The position numbers and the translations under genes were made by a program. Below, piece after piece: positions 45,961-59,000 of a stretch of 64,000 bases of DNA (position 1 is the first letter of the stretch; every line of letters starts with the position of its first letter). The notes below the pieces were generated by a model. The model ran no database searches, was not told where the DNA came from, and saw only the letters and a program-made list of their open reading frames with translations. This DNA is from Drosophila miranda (taxonomy: Eukaryota > Arthropoda > Insecta > Diptera > Drosophilidae), in assembly GCF_003369915.1 (NCBI RefSeq), contig NC_046675.1, positions 24,118,001 through 24,182,000 of the forward strand, given 5' to 3'.

Positions 45961-48503
45961 CCATGCGCCCACACTAGGAACAGCAACAGCAGAAAAATCA
46001 GAAGCGACAGCCAGGGCAGAGGCAGTACCAGCAGCAGCAGGAGGGGCACTAGCTTCAGATTGAGAAATCAGCAAACTACAGTAACAAAAATATACAATAA
46101 AATACACACATTTAAATTAAATAACAGCATGAATACTTATAACAATTTTAGTGCTATGAAATTGTAACAGTGTCACAGCAACAAATTCATTTACTATCCC
46201 CCACACAAACACTCACGAAAGTTCGATCCTAGTTAGATTTGTTTGGCCCGTTTCATCGTATCATCCAAGAACCCGATACACTCCCAGAAATGCGAAATAC
46301 TTTCCCCAGCTGGCAGCAGCAGCAGCGTCAAAGGCCGCTGCAGCTGATAATCTCTTTCGTAAGCTAACAGCGATTCAAATGTTATAATAGTAGCATAGAT
46401 AGCAGCGGCGAAAAATGATTAATAATTATAATAAAACACATTATAAAAACTATGTCAAATAATTGCAAAAACAAAATAGTTTCATTTTAGATGTGTGCAA
46501 AGCAACTCTACTAAGAACAAATTACTAAACGCATACTAAAACTAAATCCGAAGCTAAACCAAAAACTAAAAAGCGTAAAGCAACAATAATAAAACATGAT
46601 ACATATGTATATCTGTAGTAGTTCGTGTCGTAGCAAGCAACAGCACAGCAAAAGTTGAAAGTTAATTGATTGGCGGCAACTTTTCAGCTGCTCAAGAACC
46701 CGAAATTGAAATTGTAATTGAATTTTGAAAGTGGAATGCCAATGTTAACTCTCCAACCATGCCCACTTCCACGTGCACACACACACACCAACACCTACAG
46801 ACTCGAACAACACCTGCTACCTAGATTGAATAATAAGTTTATTGGCTATAAAATGTGAAATTTACTAGAAATTTAAATTAAATGTTAGTTACTAGCAATT
46901 CGAAAAATGAAAATGAACATGGGAAGTGTGAAAAAATCCTGATCCTGGAAATGATTGGAATGAGCTGAGAAAGTAATGCTTGAAAGACCAATTCAAAATG
47001 TATTTTGTATATTCTTTTGTTGCTAACCCGGCACAGCACCACTTTCCTAGCCTAACTATAAGATCTTGGTCCTCCTTGGCCCGACCTGAACTCCTGAACT
47101 GGTTTGATATCGCACACGCAGAGACACACAGCACTCTCCCCTCCCCCAAAAATTACCCCAAATGCAATGGAGAAGATTGTATGATCGTGTGATCGCTCCC
47201 TTTAGTGTATAGTTGGATGGAAACACCTCATAAACTGCCATTTGCCACGCTATATAATCTCTAGGTTCAACTGTGTCTTGGCTGCGGCAATTCATTTAGT
47301 TTAGTCTTAAGCGTTTACAATCGAGTTTTGATCTGGTTTTGTATGTTGAATGAAAATTGCTGTTCCTTTTGCTATGAAACCAACCTCCCTCCACTTTTTG
47401 GCACTTTGTGTTGGACGCGAAACGAAACGAGATATGAAATATGATGTGGGATGAGATGAGATTAGAGAGATCCTGAATTGAATTGGAATATAAACGGAAT
47501 AGAAGGCGACGAGAAGAAGCACTCGTTGACGGTGATGATGCTCTGAGCATCATGTTAATCTTATATATGTATGAATAATCTACCACATAGCAACCCATTC
47601 TTTTATTATTTAAAACTTATTATGAAACACTTAATAATGCGGAAACGGTAGAGCGGAGTAACGAATGAGTATATGGAAGAAACAGAATCCCAAATAAATC
47701 AAATCAAATCATAGAAAAATATAAATACCAACAAACAATGACAACAATGATTGATGCAACCATTCAAATTATGTGGAATTTCAAAATACCTTATTGTAAT
47801 TAATATTATTATTATTATTATTAATAAAGTATAAGATTTCAAATATCAATAAATGAGAATACGACAAAAGTATCCCCCCCCACCGTCTAAAATTTCAATA
47901 TGGAACTTCCCTTAATTTTGTTAAAATTGTTTTTATTAATTTGTTAAAGTCTATTAAAGTTAATGACTTAAGCTTACGATTAAACAATTGCATTATTTAT
48001 ACGTATATGAAAGTAGAATTTCATTAGATTTTTTTAATTTTTGCCAACAGTTTTTAACTTTCTCTATACTTTTTTTATTGCATATCGAATAAACATTTGA
48101 CACAAGCGAATAAAAACTTTGAATACTAAAATACATAAAACCTTCCACTTAAATCAAAGTACAGATATAAAAAATACAGGATAAAATGATGTACTAGATA
48201 CCGAAACAAAGACAAGACGAAACGATAGAAGACGACGTTATTTACAGGATTACTTAAGATACAAATAGAATACACACCGAATGTGTAGAATGTGTAGGGA
48301 GTGGTAGTAGAGTAGAATACAATATATAAAACGGGAATATTTGTTGTGGTGTATACGTTGTATAAAAAATAGAATACTAGAGGGCATTTCTATGCGTATG
48401 TGGTTGCTTGAGTGACTCCTCCATGGAATTGCACAGGGATTATACATATGTTGGGGGAGGACTTCGTCAAAGTACGTCCATGCTAGGTAGAGGTGTCCAC
48501 ATC
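45961..48503. other. Ubc6 and Cdep 3' ends (convergent genes)
   Basis: This is the space between the Ubc6 stop codon and the Cdep stop codon. Plus-strand poly(A) signals near 46096, 46430 and 46590 suit Ubc6. Minus-strand signals (TTTATT on the plus strand near 47600 and 48078) suit a long Cdep 3'UTR. An ATT array lies near 47806-47822. No coding exon was seen. Confidence 0.6.
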
Positions 48504-50624
48504 CTAATTGCCGAGCACTGCATGGCTGTGTATGTTCTTAAAGTCTTGGGTCTGTGTGGTGCTCCGCAAAACCTCCAGCCATCTATGAAGATAAGGAAAC
48601 CAAAGTTAGCTGGTTCTTTAGCTCATATCTGATAAATGTAGCTCCACTCACCTGTTATAGGTATGCGCACTCTCCGCTCTGAAGAAGTACACATGATTCT
48701 TGAAGGAGAGCTTGAACACAAACTCCTTCTGCACGGCATCCTGGTGGCCGGGCGGTCCCACTGTGTATCCCAGCAGCGGGAGACTGGCGAGGGCAAACTC
48801 ATCCTGGTAACTCTTATAGAAGTACAGGCAGAATGAAGTGAAGACCACCCAGAGCTTCTGCCAGCCGGAGCTGTTCTTGAATTTACGCAGCAGATAGCCG
48901 GACAGCTGGTGCTCGGCCGCGATTAGATGATCGCCCAGTCCGACGGTTGCGCCACGATGCCAGCAGACGTGTAGAGCGGTATTGCTTCGGGATGGCTGCG
49001 TCTTGCTCTGCTGCTGCTGCTGGAGCTGCAGCTGCTGAGGGGTCAGGGGTCCGCCTCCGTTGATGCTGCTGTTCAGACTGCTGTTGTTGCCGTTCGTCAA
49101 ACCGAACAGATCGAGACCTTCTTCGGACGAGCCTAGGGATAGCAAGAGACACAGAGATAGAGAGAGAGTTGAATTAGTTATGGTTCTGTATAGAGTGGAG
49201 ACCGGGGATCTGGGTGCTTGCTTACAAGGCCTTGCAGCGTGCTTTTCTTGCCAGCCATAAACAGAGAAAAATATTAGAAAGTTTAACAAATAAAAGAAGA
49301 CTAAAGAAAGAGTTATCTTAATGCACCCCACTGAATCCCCTCTAGATATACTCACTGCAGTTCTTGAGCGTCGTCAACTGGAGCTGCATGTTGGGCGGAC
49401 CATTCTTGACGTCCGCCGCCGCCTTGGAGAGCTCGGCCAGCCAGAGGGTCTTCTCGGCGGTGGTGCCCGCACTCACCGTGATGGCGCACTGGCCCCCGAA
49501 GATGGAGAACGTGTTGTGCTCGGCATTCTCTGTAAGCAGGGAACGCACCGGAACGTGGCCGAGTATGCGAAAGCTTTGATCCAGCGGCGACTTTGAGCCG
49601 TACAGCAGGATGTCCGAGAACAGGAAGAACATGCGCTGCTGCAGGCCGCGCTTGGAGTGCTTCAGCAGGCAGCCCTGTCGAATGAGGCGCCGATGGGGCT
49701 GCACCAGCTGCTCGAAGCTGATGTCACGCTGCAGCTCGCACAGCTCAACGAAATTAGCCGAATCGGGAAGCTGGGCACGGATTTCCTTGGTGCTGCGAAT
49801 GAGCAGATGGTAGACGGCCTGGCAGTCGGCATAGTCGATGTGCTCCTCGGCGTAGTAGTCGCAAAGCCGCTCCAGGAGGAGCTGGTAGTGCAGCAGGCGG
49901 TTTAGGGGCTTCAGCAGCAACTCCCCGATAGGCAGATAGCAGACCTTCTGTTGCTCAAAGTCCTTGTACACCTGCTGGAAGCGATTGTCCGTCTCGTACA
50001 TGTCGTTCAGGCAGTGCAGTATGTCCAGATGGGTCTGCACGTACTCGTCATAGATGGGCAGCGCCGCCATGTGCTTCATCATCACGTCTCCGATGCGGTG
50101 GGAGTCGTGGGTGCCGCGGCCCTCCCACAGCACCATGCGGTGCTCGATGTCCCGCAAAAAGAGATTGTGGTGCTGCGCCAGCGAGTCGAGCAGCTCGAAC
50201 AGCGGCTGCAGCTGCTCCACATCTTCAATGCTCAGTACCTGACGGAACGAGTTGTTCAGCACATCCAGGTCTTTCTTGTACGTCCGCTCTGTCATCAGCA
50301 GCTCCTTGGCCAGAAAGTAGCTCGGCTCAGTAGGCCACTTCCTCTTCTTGACCTCCGCCTCGATGTCATGCTGCGTGCTCATCGGATGGCCATTCCCGTT
50401 ATGGCCGTTCTGGTGGGGTGCCGTTGCCGTGGCCACTCCGGTGGCCAGTTCCTGCCTCTTGGCATGCTGGATCTCTGCCTGGATCACATCGTAGGTGCCA
50501 GCCTCTGAGCGCGAGAGCGAAGAGGACTTATCCGATCCCAATGTGAGGTCGTAGCGCGTCGGAGGAGTGGTGATCTCCCCACGTCTATCCAGCGACATGT
50601 TGCCATTGATTCCGTGATAGACAT
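48504..50624 (-). CDS. Cdep: Cdep (FARP-type RhoGEF), C-terminal half: DH-PH-PH
   Basis: Three exons in transcription order: 50624-49356, 49132-48652 and 48582-48504. All borders are GT-AG and phases fit, ending at TAG (48504-48506). The first exon starts with two bases completing a codon, so the protein continues from exons further upstream that I could not find. A Dbl-homology domain starts near SYFLAKELLMTERTYKKDLD. The first PH domain has GCLLKHSKRGLQQRMFFLFS. After a Gln-rich linker (QLQLQQQQQ) a second PH domain has SGYLLRKFKNSSGWQKLWVV and ends in WLEVLRSTTQTQDFKNI. This DH-PH-PH order is that of vertebrate FARP1/2 and fly Cdep, where a FERM domain precedes it. It should activate Rho-family GTPases at the cell cortex. 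It lies downstream of the giant ORF on the same strand. Confidence 0.85.
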
Positions 50625-53001
50625 CTGAAAATCAATTAAAAGGGGAACATAAAAATAATGAAATCATAAACCTAATGAATCAAATGAAGCTTAAAGCAAA
50701 CTGTTAAAAATTAAATTAATATCTTAACTTGAAATATTTAACTCAAGAATATCATTAACTAAAATTGAATTTAACTAAAATATTGTTTCCTTTTTTTCTG
50801 AAATCCAAACTCATTCCCGATCTTTTGTTTGATTAATGAAGTTTTATTTATTTAGTTTTGTTTCTATATAATTATAATTTAATGCTTGTTAAATCGATTG
50901 CTCGTGTACATTTCATTTTGTATTCACTTTGTTTTAAGACCTTTGTATTATCCTTTTCGATTTGGTTGAGTTTTTATGTGAGATTTTTCGGTTGAAAAGA
51001 ATTCAATTAAACTGAAATTTCTTTGATTATTATTTTTCCTGTCTTACTTTCTAAAATTCAGCTAAATTTTGTGTGTGGTGTGTTTTGTGTCTGTTCTCTA
51101 TATAAATACAAAATCTTAAATGAAATAAACACTCAATTTGCACTCGAAGGAAAAGGAAAAGATTACAAATAGTAAATATTCCTTTTTGGCAACCGAAAAG
51201 TCCGGCTTAAAAAAGTTATCCTAACTAAATAATTGGGTTCTTTTGGTGGTTTGGGAAATCAAAAAATGATTAAATCCAAGCGAAACTTTGTTCACAACAA
51301 CCAATTTTCGTTTAAATGTCATTCCCGACTAAGAGCTAAACACAAATGGATATTTTTTGATTCGAATACTTTTGATCTGGATTAACTTATGTGAAATTAT
51401 TGTACGTTGTACGATCTTCTCTCCTGCTCTTCTAGGGCCCGTTTCTATTCTCACTAACAACTCTTATATATTTCTTCCAACTATCATTATAAACTTAAAG
51501 ATCTCATGATGGAGTTTCCCAAACGATTTAAAACTTAATAGGGTCCGCCGTTTAATTCCTTGTGTTTCTTCCATTTTTAATAGTATAATTATGGAATGGG
51601 GATTGGGAAGTGGGTGTTTTCTTTTTGGCACATTTATGTACTAGAAACTAGAACTAATGGCTAATACAACATTTCTTCAATTGTGATAATTTTAATTAAT
51701 ATTTCAATTGTTAATTGCATCTAAAAACATTTTGGCATATAAATTAAAAACGTATATAGCACAAGAACTATATAAGATATATGGCTAGAAAACCCGCTTG
51801 GAGACATGAAGTAAATGCTTTCATTTCAAGCTGTGATAATACCGAACTGCTCTGATCTGGAGGATCTGTCACGAGGAACTCCCAAGATATTAAACTCCTT
51901 CCTGGAGGTTTCTATTTTCAATATATTTAGTTGGGTATTTCAAAGCATTTGGCTGATTTGTCGCACCTTCAACTGAGAGATTACTAGACTTATAGCATAG
52001 GTATTTGTATATATGGCAACTATCGTAGTTTAGAAGATTGATTCCATATACCCGCATGTATATGGATTGACACTTTGACTGGAACTCAGATTGATAACTA
52101 TATTGAGAGCATAGATCTGCATAACCTATACTGATTGATCGAATACTGAATCATTGGCAACTTGAATGAAGAATCATATAATATATATATATATATATAT
52201 ATTGTATATAGATAACTTTAATCTTAAATGTCGTGTCGTCTCGATTTGTATTGTGTGTATTAGCTAAATAACAATTAAACATTTGTTTGGTTTATTCCAT
52301 TATTCGATGATTAAACAGTGCATTAAAATTTGTTCAACTCGTTTAACGTTTTCGCTCTCGATATATCTCATATACTCGTATATATATATTTGAATGTTGA
52401 ATTGATCTATAACATTATCATATATATATATATCATAATATATGTATTAGATACCGCTAATGGGCAACTCAATCTACCAACGATCTACCATCCATCCATA
52501 CATCTACTACTTCATCTCATTTTTTAATTCTTTTCATCTGACATCAACGATCATCATCCTTATCATCATCATCATTTCGATTATTTAAGTTATTTTGTAA
52601 GTATTTTATTTGATTTTTTATGTTTGTTATGTTATGTTAATTTGATTAAAATGTCCTTTAATTTGGAATTTGATTTGATTTTCAAACGCTTCAATAATAA
52701 CTTCTTGGCTCTTCTTTGGGTTTCTGTTTCGCAGCTTGTAAGATTCTTGGGATTCTTGGGATGCTTTGGTTTTTCTTTTTTCTTTTCTTGGTTTGTCGTA
52801 AATCAGTCTCAATTACAAATAAGTTGGTTATACATATAAGTACTTGGATTGTGTGTAAAAGTCGTAGAGTTGTTCTAAAAAATGTTGTTCCAAGGCGACG
52901 GAAGAAATCAAAATGCTGCACTCAAAAAAGGAGAGGGGGCACACGCAACATCCTAGGTATCCTAGAGATCTCTTTTAACCATTTTAATTCCATCTACCGA
53001 T
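50625..53001. other. AT-rich region between the Cdep exon and the giant ORF
   Basis: This must contain Cdep intron and probably the 3'UTR of the giant ORF. Minus-strand poly(A) signals (TTTATT on the plus strand) occur around 50846 and elsewhere. A TA array lies at 52180-52202 and a TCA array near 52555-52575. No convincing exon was seen, although short exons could be missed. Confidence 0.5.
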
Positions 53002-56000
53002 CTACTGATCACTTAGGTCATCCGAGTCATGGAACTTGGGCGGAGGATCGACGCGTATGTCCAGTCCACAGGCATAGCGCTCGTACTCAATGGGTTCGCT
53101 CTCGTAGTCGGACAGAAAATCGGGATATGGCAGCTGCTGTCGGGGCGGTTGTCCCTCCTGCTGTTGCTGTTGCTGCTGCTGCTCCATGGTTGCTCCTCTG
53201 GGTGCTCCCCGTCTTATGGTTCCCATGGATCCTGCTCCTCCTGCTGATCCCGATCCTGCTGCCACTGCACCAAAGCCACTGCAACTGTCTTCACTGGAGT
53301 TGGCCAGCTCATCAGAGAGACCTCCTCCTCGAGTCTCGTACTCGCTCTCCTCGGGATTGCAGTAGCTGCGTCCGTGGTAAGGCTGCGCCTGAGCCGCCGC
53401 ACTCGAGGTGCTTGCTGCCATGGAATCCTCACGCTTCAGGGTCCTCTTTTTGGTGCGGGCTGGCTTCACAGGCTGCCCGCTGGCCGGGGGCATCGGGTGA
53501 TTGGCCGGCGCCGGGCGATCCACCAGGGCCTGGTACATGGGCTTCGTGATGTGCCCGAGTCGGTCGTAGCGCGGGAAGCCCATCTCATCTACGTTGTCGC
53601 TCATGTCGAGGCTCTCGAACTTTCCGCTGTACTGCGGATAGTCATCGTATTCATCCGTCTCTCCGCGCTCCAGCTCCTCGTCGAACTCCAGATACTGATC
53701 GTCGCGTTGGTACTGGGAGGAGTACTCGGAGCTTCCCGAGTCCATCTCGGGCATATACCCCTCCGAGCACTCTGAGCTCTCGGCCTGCTCCAGTAGTGCA
53801 GCGGCCGTCATGTTGGCCCTGATCCTCTTGGCCGGCAGCTGTCGCTTTTTGCGATAGCCGCGACTTCGTAGCTTTGGGTCCTGGCCCCTCACATCCAGGG
53901 AGCTGTCCGTGTCGTTGCCACTGGGAGGACTCTTCATGGAGGTGGCCACAGCTGCCGCGGTCAGCTGACCGCTGGTCGCTTTCCTGGGGGGCTTCTGCAC
54001 CAGCTGATTAGGGGGTGACTCCGAGCTGAGGCTGCTCGAGTAGTAGGGTGAGCAGCGGATCAGCTTGTCCGCCCGCTGGGGCATGTGAGGAGAATAGGGT
54101 TCGGTGCTCTCGCTGTTCAGGGTATTGGTGGTCGTCGTGGTGTTGGTGGCCGAGGATGTGGAGTGCGCGTCGCGCTCCTCGTCAATCCGCATGGGCTGCT
54201 CCTGCGAGGACTGCTGCGACTTGCTCAGCATGTGCTCGTGGAAGGAGCTCGACTGCCGCAGCTGCTTGCTGCTAGTCTTGAAGTCTCGTATCTGGGTCTT
54301 CGACAGTGTTTTGTCGTCGTAGCTATGATGCTTGGCTAGCGGCTTGGCTGGCGGTGCGCCCACATCTCCGGGCAGATCGCTGGGCGTCACAATCGGTGGC
54401 ACAGTGGGCACCGGTGGAGGAGCTGCCTTTACGTGTGTTGGTACAGGAGGCGGCACCACTTTCTTGGCATTGGCATTGGCTTTGGCATTAGCCTCTTCCT
54501 CTGCCTCGGCGGCAGCGGCTGCCTGCTCTGCCAATCCTGGCTGCTTCATCTTGTTCAGGAGTGCCTGCATGATGGGACGGGTCACCGCTGGCTTCGGCTT
54601 TGTGGGTGGCTGTGGTGCCCGTGGCTTGGGGCGTACCTGCTGCGACTGTTGTGTCTGGATCTGAGTGGTGTTTAGTGCTCCCGCTGCAGTCGCAGCCGGA
54701 ACAACCGCTCCGTGGAGTGGCACAAATTCCTGGCTCTGATACCGCTCCGTCAGCTTCTCCGTGTGCGCATACAAACGCTCCACGAAAGGCGACTCCGACT
54801 CGGAGCAGATCTCCTGGCTCTGGTAGAGTTTCGACATCATTTCCAAGGAACGTCGCTTGCGGGCCGCAGCACTGGTCTCGGGCTGTCCACTGGCGGTGCC
54901 TGTCAGTGGCGATATTTCAGTGTGCTCATGACTGGATCGGCCCTGATTGCCATTGCTGCCACTGCGTCGGTGCACCTGCGGCAGGGAGCAGCGCTTTTCC
55001 TCGCTGGGCGATCCCAGCGAACCCTTGGCGCCCGACCCCACACGCTGCTGCTGCTTCAAAGGAGGGGCAGCCACGAGAGTGCGGCTACTGGAGGTGGACC
55101 AATCGCTGATCGTTTGGGCCATCTCCGTGAGCGTCAGGGTGGTGTCGTCGCTGCGCGTGGCCGATGTGGGTTCGCTCATCTTGTCCGTCTCCGAGTTTGA
55201 GAGCATGTCGTAGCGCAGGCCGTCGGAGGAGCCGTTGTCCCCGCTGAACTTGTGCGAGAAGCTGCCGCCGCTCTGCTCGTTCAAGCTCTCCGCGGACTTG
55301 TTGATGGAGCTCATGCTCGACTTGGTTTGGTTTGACTTTTCGCTTTTGGCGCACGACTGCGTGGACACGGCCGACAGGCTGTCGGATCCCGAGAGATTGG
55401 CATACTGACGCACAGTGTTAGTGCCCGTAGACCACTCCGAGATGCTCAGCCCAATGGAAGTGTCCTCAGAGTGGGAGCTGTGCGTGCACTTCTTGTGTTG
55501 CAGTCCCATTCGCACGGTGCCATCCAGATCTGTACCAATGGAACTGGTCTCCTCCTCGGAGTGGCTCGAGTGACTGCACTTCTTGCAGCTGCCGCCGCTG
55601 CTCAATCTCTTCTCGTAGTTCCGCCGCACTGTGGTCTGATCGTCCAAGTAGGTGGTGCTCGCGGACAGGATGTCGTCGATGGAGGTGTCCGAATTGTTTG
55701 ATCCTCGCGACAATTTTCTCAAATGTGGATCGGGCGAGAGCTGCACCTTGATGGTGCCCGGCATAAAGACATCGTCGTTGGAGAAGAGCTCATCCTCGGA
55801 GAGTGGGCTCCTTGGAGCTGGCGAGCGTGTGGGCTGGGCTACAATCACCTCGGGGCTGGAGTTCTTGCGTGGTCCCGCCCTGGCCGTGGGCTGTGTGGAC
55901 GCCGTACTGCAGCTGACGTTCAGCGAAGACGACAGACACGAGGCAGCACTCAGGGTGGAGCTGAGACAGCTGACCGTGTCGGGCTGGATTTGCTCGCTGC

Positions 56001-59000
56001 CAAAGTCCTTGTCCTCGAAGGCAGAGGACATAAGGTAGGCAGTGTCCTCGTAGGGCAGCACCTTGGCCACATCGGGCGGTCCATGGCCCTCTTCTTCGAG
56101 CAGCACCACTTGGTCGGCGCTCTGGGCTTCGCTGGCGTAGTACGTCTCAATGTTCTCCACGATGATAGGTGCACCGACAGTGCTCGAGGGAGGCGAGGGC
56201 CAGTCTACGGAGTCCTGGCTCTGTTGAAAGGACATGCTCGCCTTCCAGCAGAAGGACTTTGGCACGGGCTTGTCTAGATCCGGCATGGCATAGAGGCTAT
56301 CTGGCGGCTTAACTGGCACATGATCGAAGGGGATCTCTGGCAGTGGCCAGTCCTCCGAGTCCTGGCTTCCCGCATTCGACAGACACATGAGAGTGTGCCG
56401 CTCCCCGTCGTCCCCATCCCTCTGCTGCTCATCCACATGGGTCACCGAGAAGCGTCCCGTGACGAGGGTCGGGGACTTTGGGTCGTTTATGCTGCCCAAA
56501 CTGGAGAGACGATCCCCGGTGGCCGAGTCGCAGGGAATCTCCGGCATTTCAGCGGAGGTGCGACGATCGGCATCAGAGATATAGGCCAGATTGGTGTTGC
56601 TTCTCGAGTCAGAGCTGAGACTCGGCTGGTGGTCGGTGGAGCCCACAGACTCGTCTCGCATGCTCACAGAATGCGTGGAGGCCTTGCTCACGTCATCTTC
56701 CATGCTGGACTTCTCCGAGGCCGTGCTTCGCTCCGAGATGCGCGACAGGGTGCGGCCCAGAGTGAAGCCTGTGCTATAGCCGATGATGTCCGTTGGATTG
56801 ACCCCGATTCCGCCAAGATTGCTGGTCATCGCCGGGTAGCCGAATGTCGTGGGAAAGTCATTCAGATCGTCCTGGTAGCTGGTGTCGCTCTCATCTCTCT
56901 TTTGCTCGTCGGGGGACACCTCCTTCACGTCGCTGTCCGAGGAGTCGCGCAGGGGATGCTGCGCATCGTAGCGCTCGTATCCCCCATCCGTCTCCACGTG
57001 GTGCCAGGGATCGTCGGTGCTGGAGCTGTTTGAACTCTCGATAGGGAAGGGCTTCCAGGTGCTCTGCTGCTCCTTTGCGGCCAGGTCTCCGCGTCTCTGG
57101 GCAGCTCCCAGCGAGCCGGAGCTGCTCTCCGTCTCGAACGAGCCCCGCGACTCTACGCTCAGGGAACCCTTCGAGTCGAAGCTCGACTTCGACTCCTGGG
57201 AGCTGCGATCACTGCCAGATTTGCCCGGTTCCGCTTGGGTCACCGACAGCTTCTTCCCGGCATTCGCACGGGCGGGCTTCTCGATCCGCGGCGGCTTTCG
57301 CGATCCTCCCGAGCTCGATTCACTGTCCTCGGTCCGCTGAAGGATCTTGGCTATGCGCTCTTCAATCGGATCCAAGTAGGACTCTGTGCTGTTTCCCAGA
57401 TCGATGGGACTCTGCTTCTCCAGCGTGGGAGTTGTTGGCTTCTTTCCTGGGATCAGTACTTTGGGTGGCTCGTTGGTGGGTGTCTGTTCATTGGATCCTC
57501 CAGCGGGTTCCTCCATTCCATCCTTGCCGGCGGCCACATCCAGCTGAAGCATTCTCTGCTTAAGCTCCTGGCACTTTTTGGCCTCCTCGTTTCCAAAGTC
57601 CTGTGAGATGCCCAGCGGGCGGGCTATGGAGCAGCTTACACTCGACTCCTCCTCGACGGAGCTCTTCTCTTTGCCCACCGACAGACTCCAATCCTGCTGC
57701 CGCTGGGGGCTGCTGTCCTTCTCGCCGCTAGTCCACGAATCAGAGCTCTTCGATCTGTCACTCTGCTTCTCCAGGCTGTACTTTTTTTTGGTGTCCGAAG
57801 AGCTTCCGGTGTACTTCTCGAAAGTCTCCAGCACGGACTTCTCAATCATGGGACTTGCATTTGGTGGCGTCACCAGTATGTTCAGGTCCGACGTGGGCGT
57901 GGCACAATTCGAGTACTCCAAAGGGTTCGCATCCTCCAGAGTGGCCTGCGTCTCGAGTATGTTCCGATCGGGCTCTAAGGTGCGCGGTTCATTCTCAGAG
58001 GTGTCCGATCCAATAAACTCGTCGCATTCTACGGTCATCCAGGAGCCCGTCTCGTCGCTGCGACTTCGGTCGAGACTCAGACGATTCGTGTCCTGCCTTC
58101 CGACCTTCAAGTGTCGTCGCTCCGAGGAGTTGTCGTCCTCCTCAATGGAGGGCTCTTCGCACTCGATGGTGGGCACGCGATGAGGGTAACCTTCCGTCCC
58201 AGGCACCGGGGACTTGCTGGCTGGAGAATGGCTGTCATCGGCCGATACGAAAGAGTCTAGGCTCTCGGCGGTGGAGGCCTTGCGACTGTGGGTGCACTCG
58301 CTGTCGCGGGCATCCTCGGAGGGCAGCGAGCGCTTAAGTATCTCCAGCGAACGACGCTCCGAGATCACGGCCTGCATGTCAATATCCTCCTGGACATTGT
58401 ACTGATGGGCGAACATGCGGCGGTCCCCTATAGCGCTACGCGCCACAGGAGCAGGCTTCTCTTCGCTCTTTTTGGTCGCAGCTTCAGCGGCAGCAGCCGT
58501 CTGTTGCCTCTTGTCGTCCAGGCTGCGCGCCTTAATGTCCGTGCCGAGGTAGTGGTGCTCGGCAGGTCGCTCCAGACTGTTCGACTTTCCATCGATCTTC
58601 TTGTGGACGACACTGCCCTCGATCCTCTGCTTGATCTCCTGCGCCTTAGCTATTTTCTTGGGCGACTTGATGAGCATGTCCTCGGGCACATCCGATTTCT
58701 CCGAGTCCTCGAAGGACTTGTTGCGATCCTCGAAGCTGCGATTGGCCTTGTCCAGCTTGTCGGGGCTGCGTCCCTCGTCGAAGCTGCGACTGAACTTCAC
58801 CAGCGAAGTGTCAAGCTTTCGAGGAGCCTTGGCGATCAGCACGTGATCCTCGGCCTTGGACTTGAATTCCGTTTCGATAATTATCTTGTCGCCGTCGGTC
58901 TTCACCAGAATCTTGTCCTCTGGCGCAGGGAACGCAGGCAGTGCGTCCTTGACGGGACTTAGCATGGTAATGGTCTGCTTCATGGCCGATTCGTAGAGCT

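Noticed and set aside
49951-50508. 185-codon plus-strand frame opposite the Cdep DH exon
   Set aside because: Antisense shadow of a strongly conserved coding exon.
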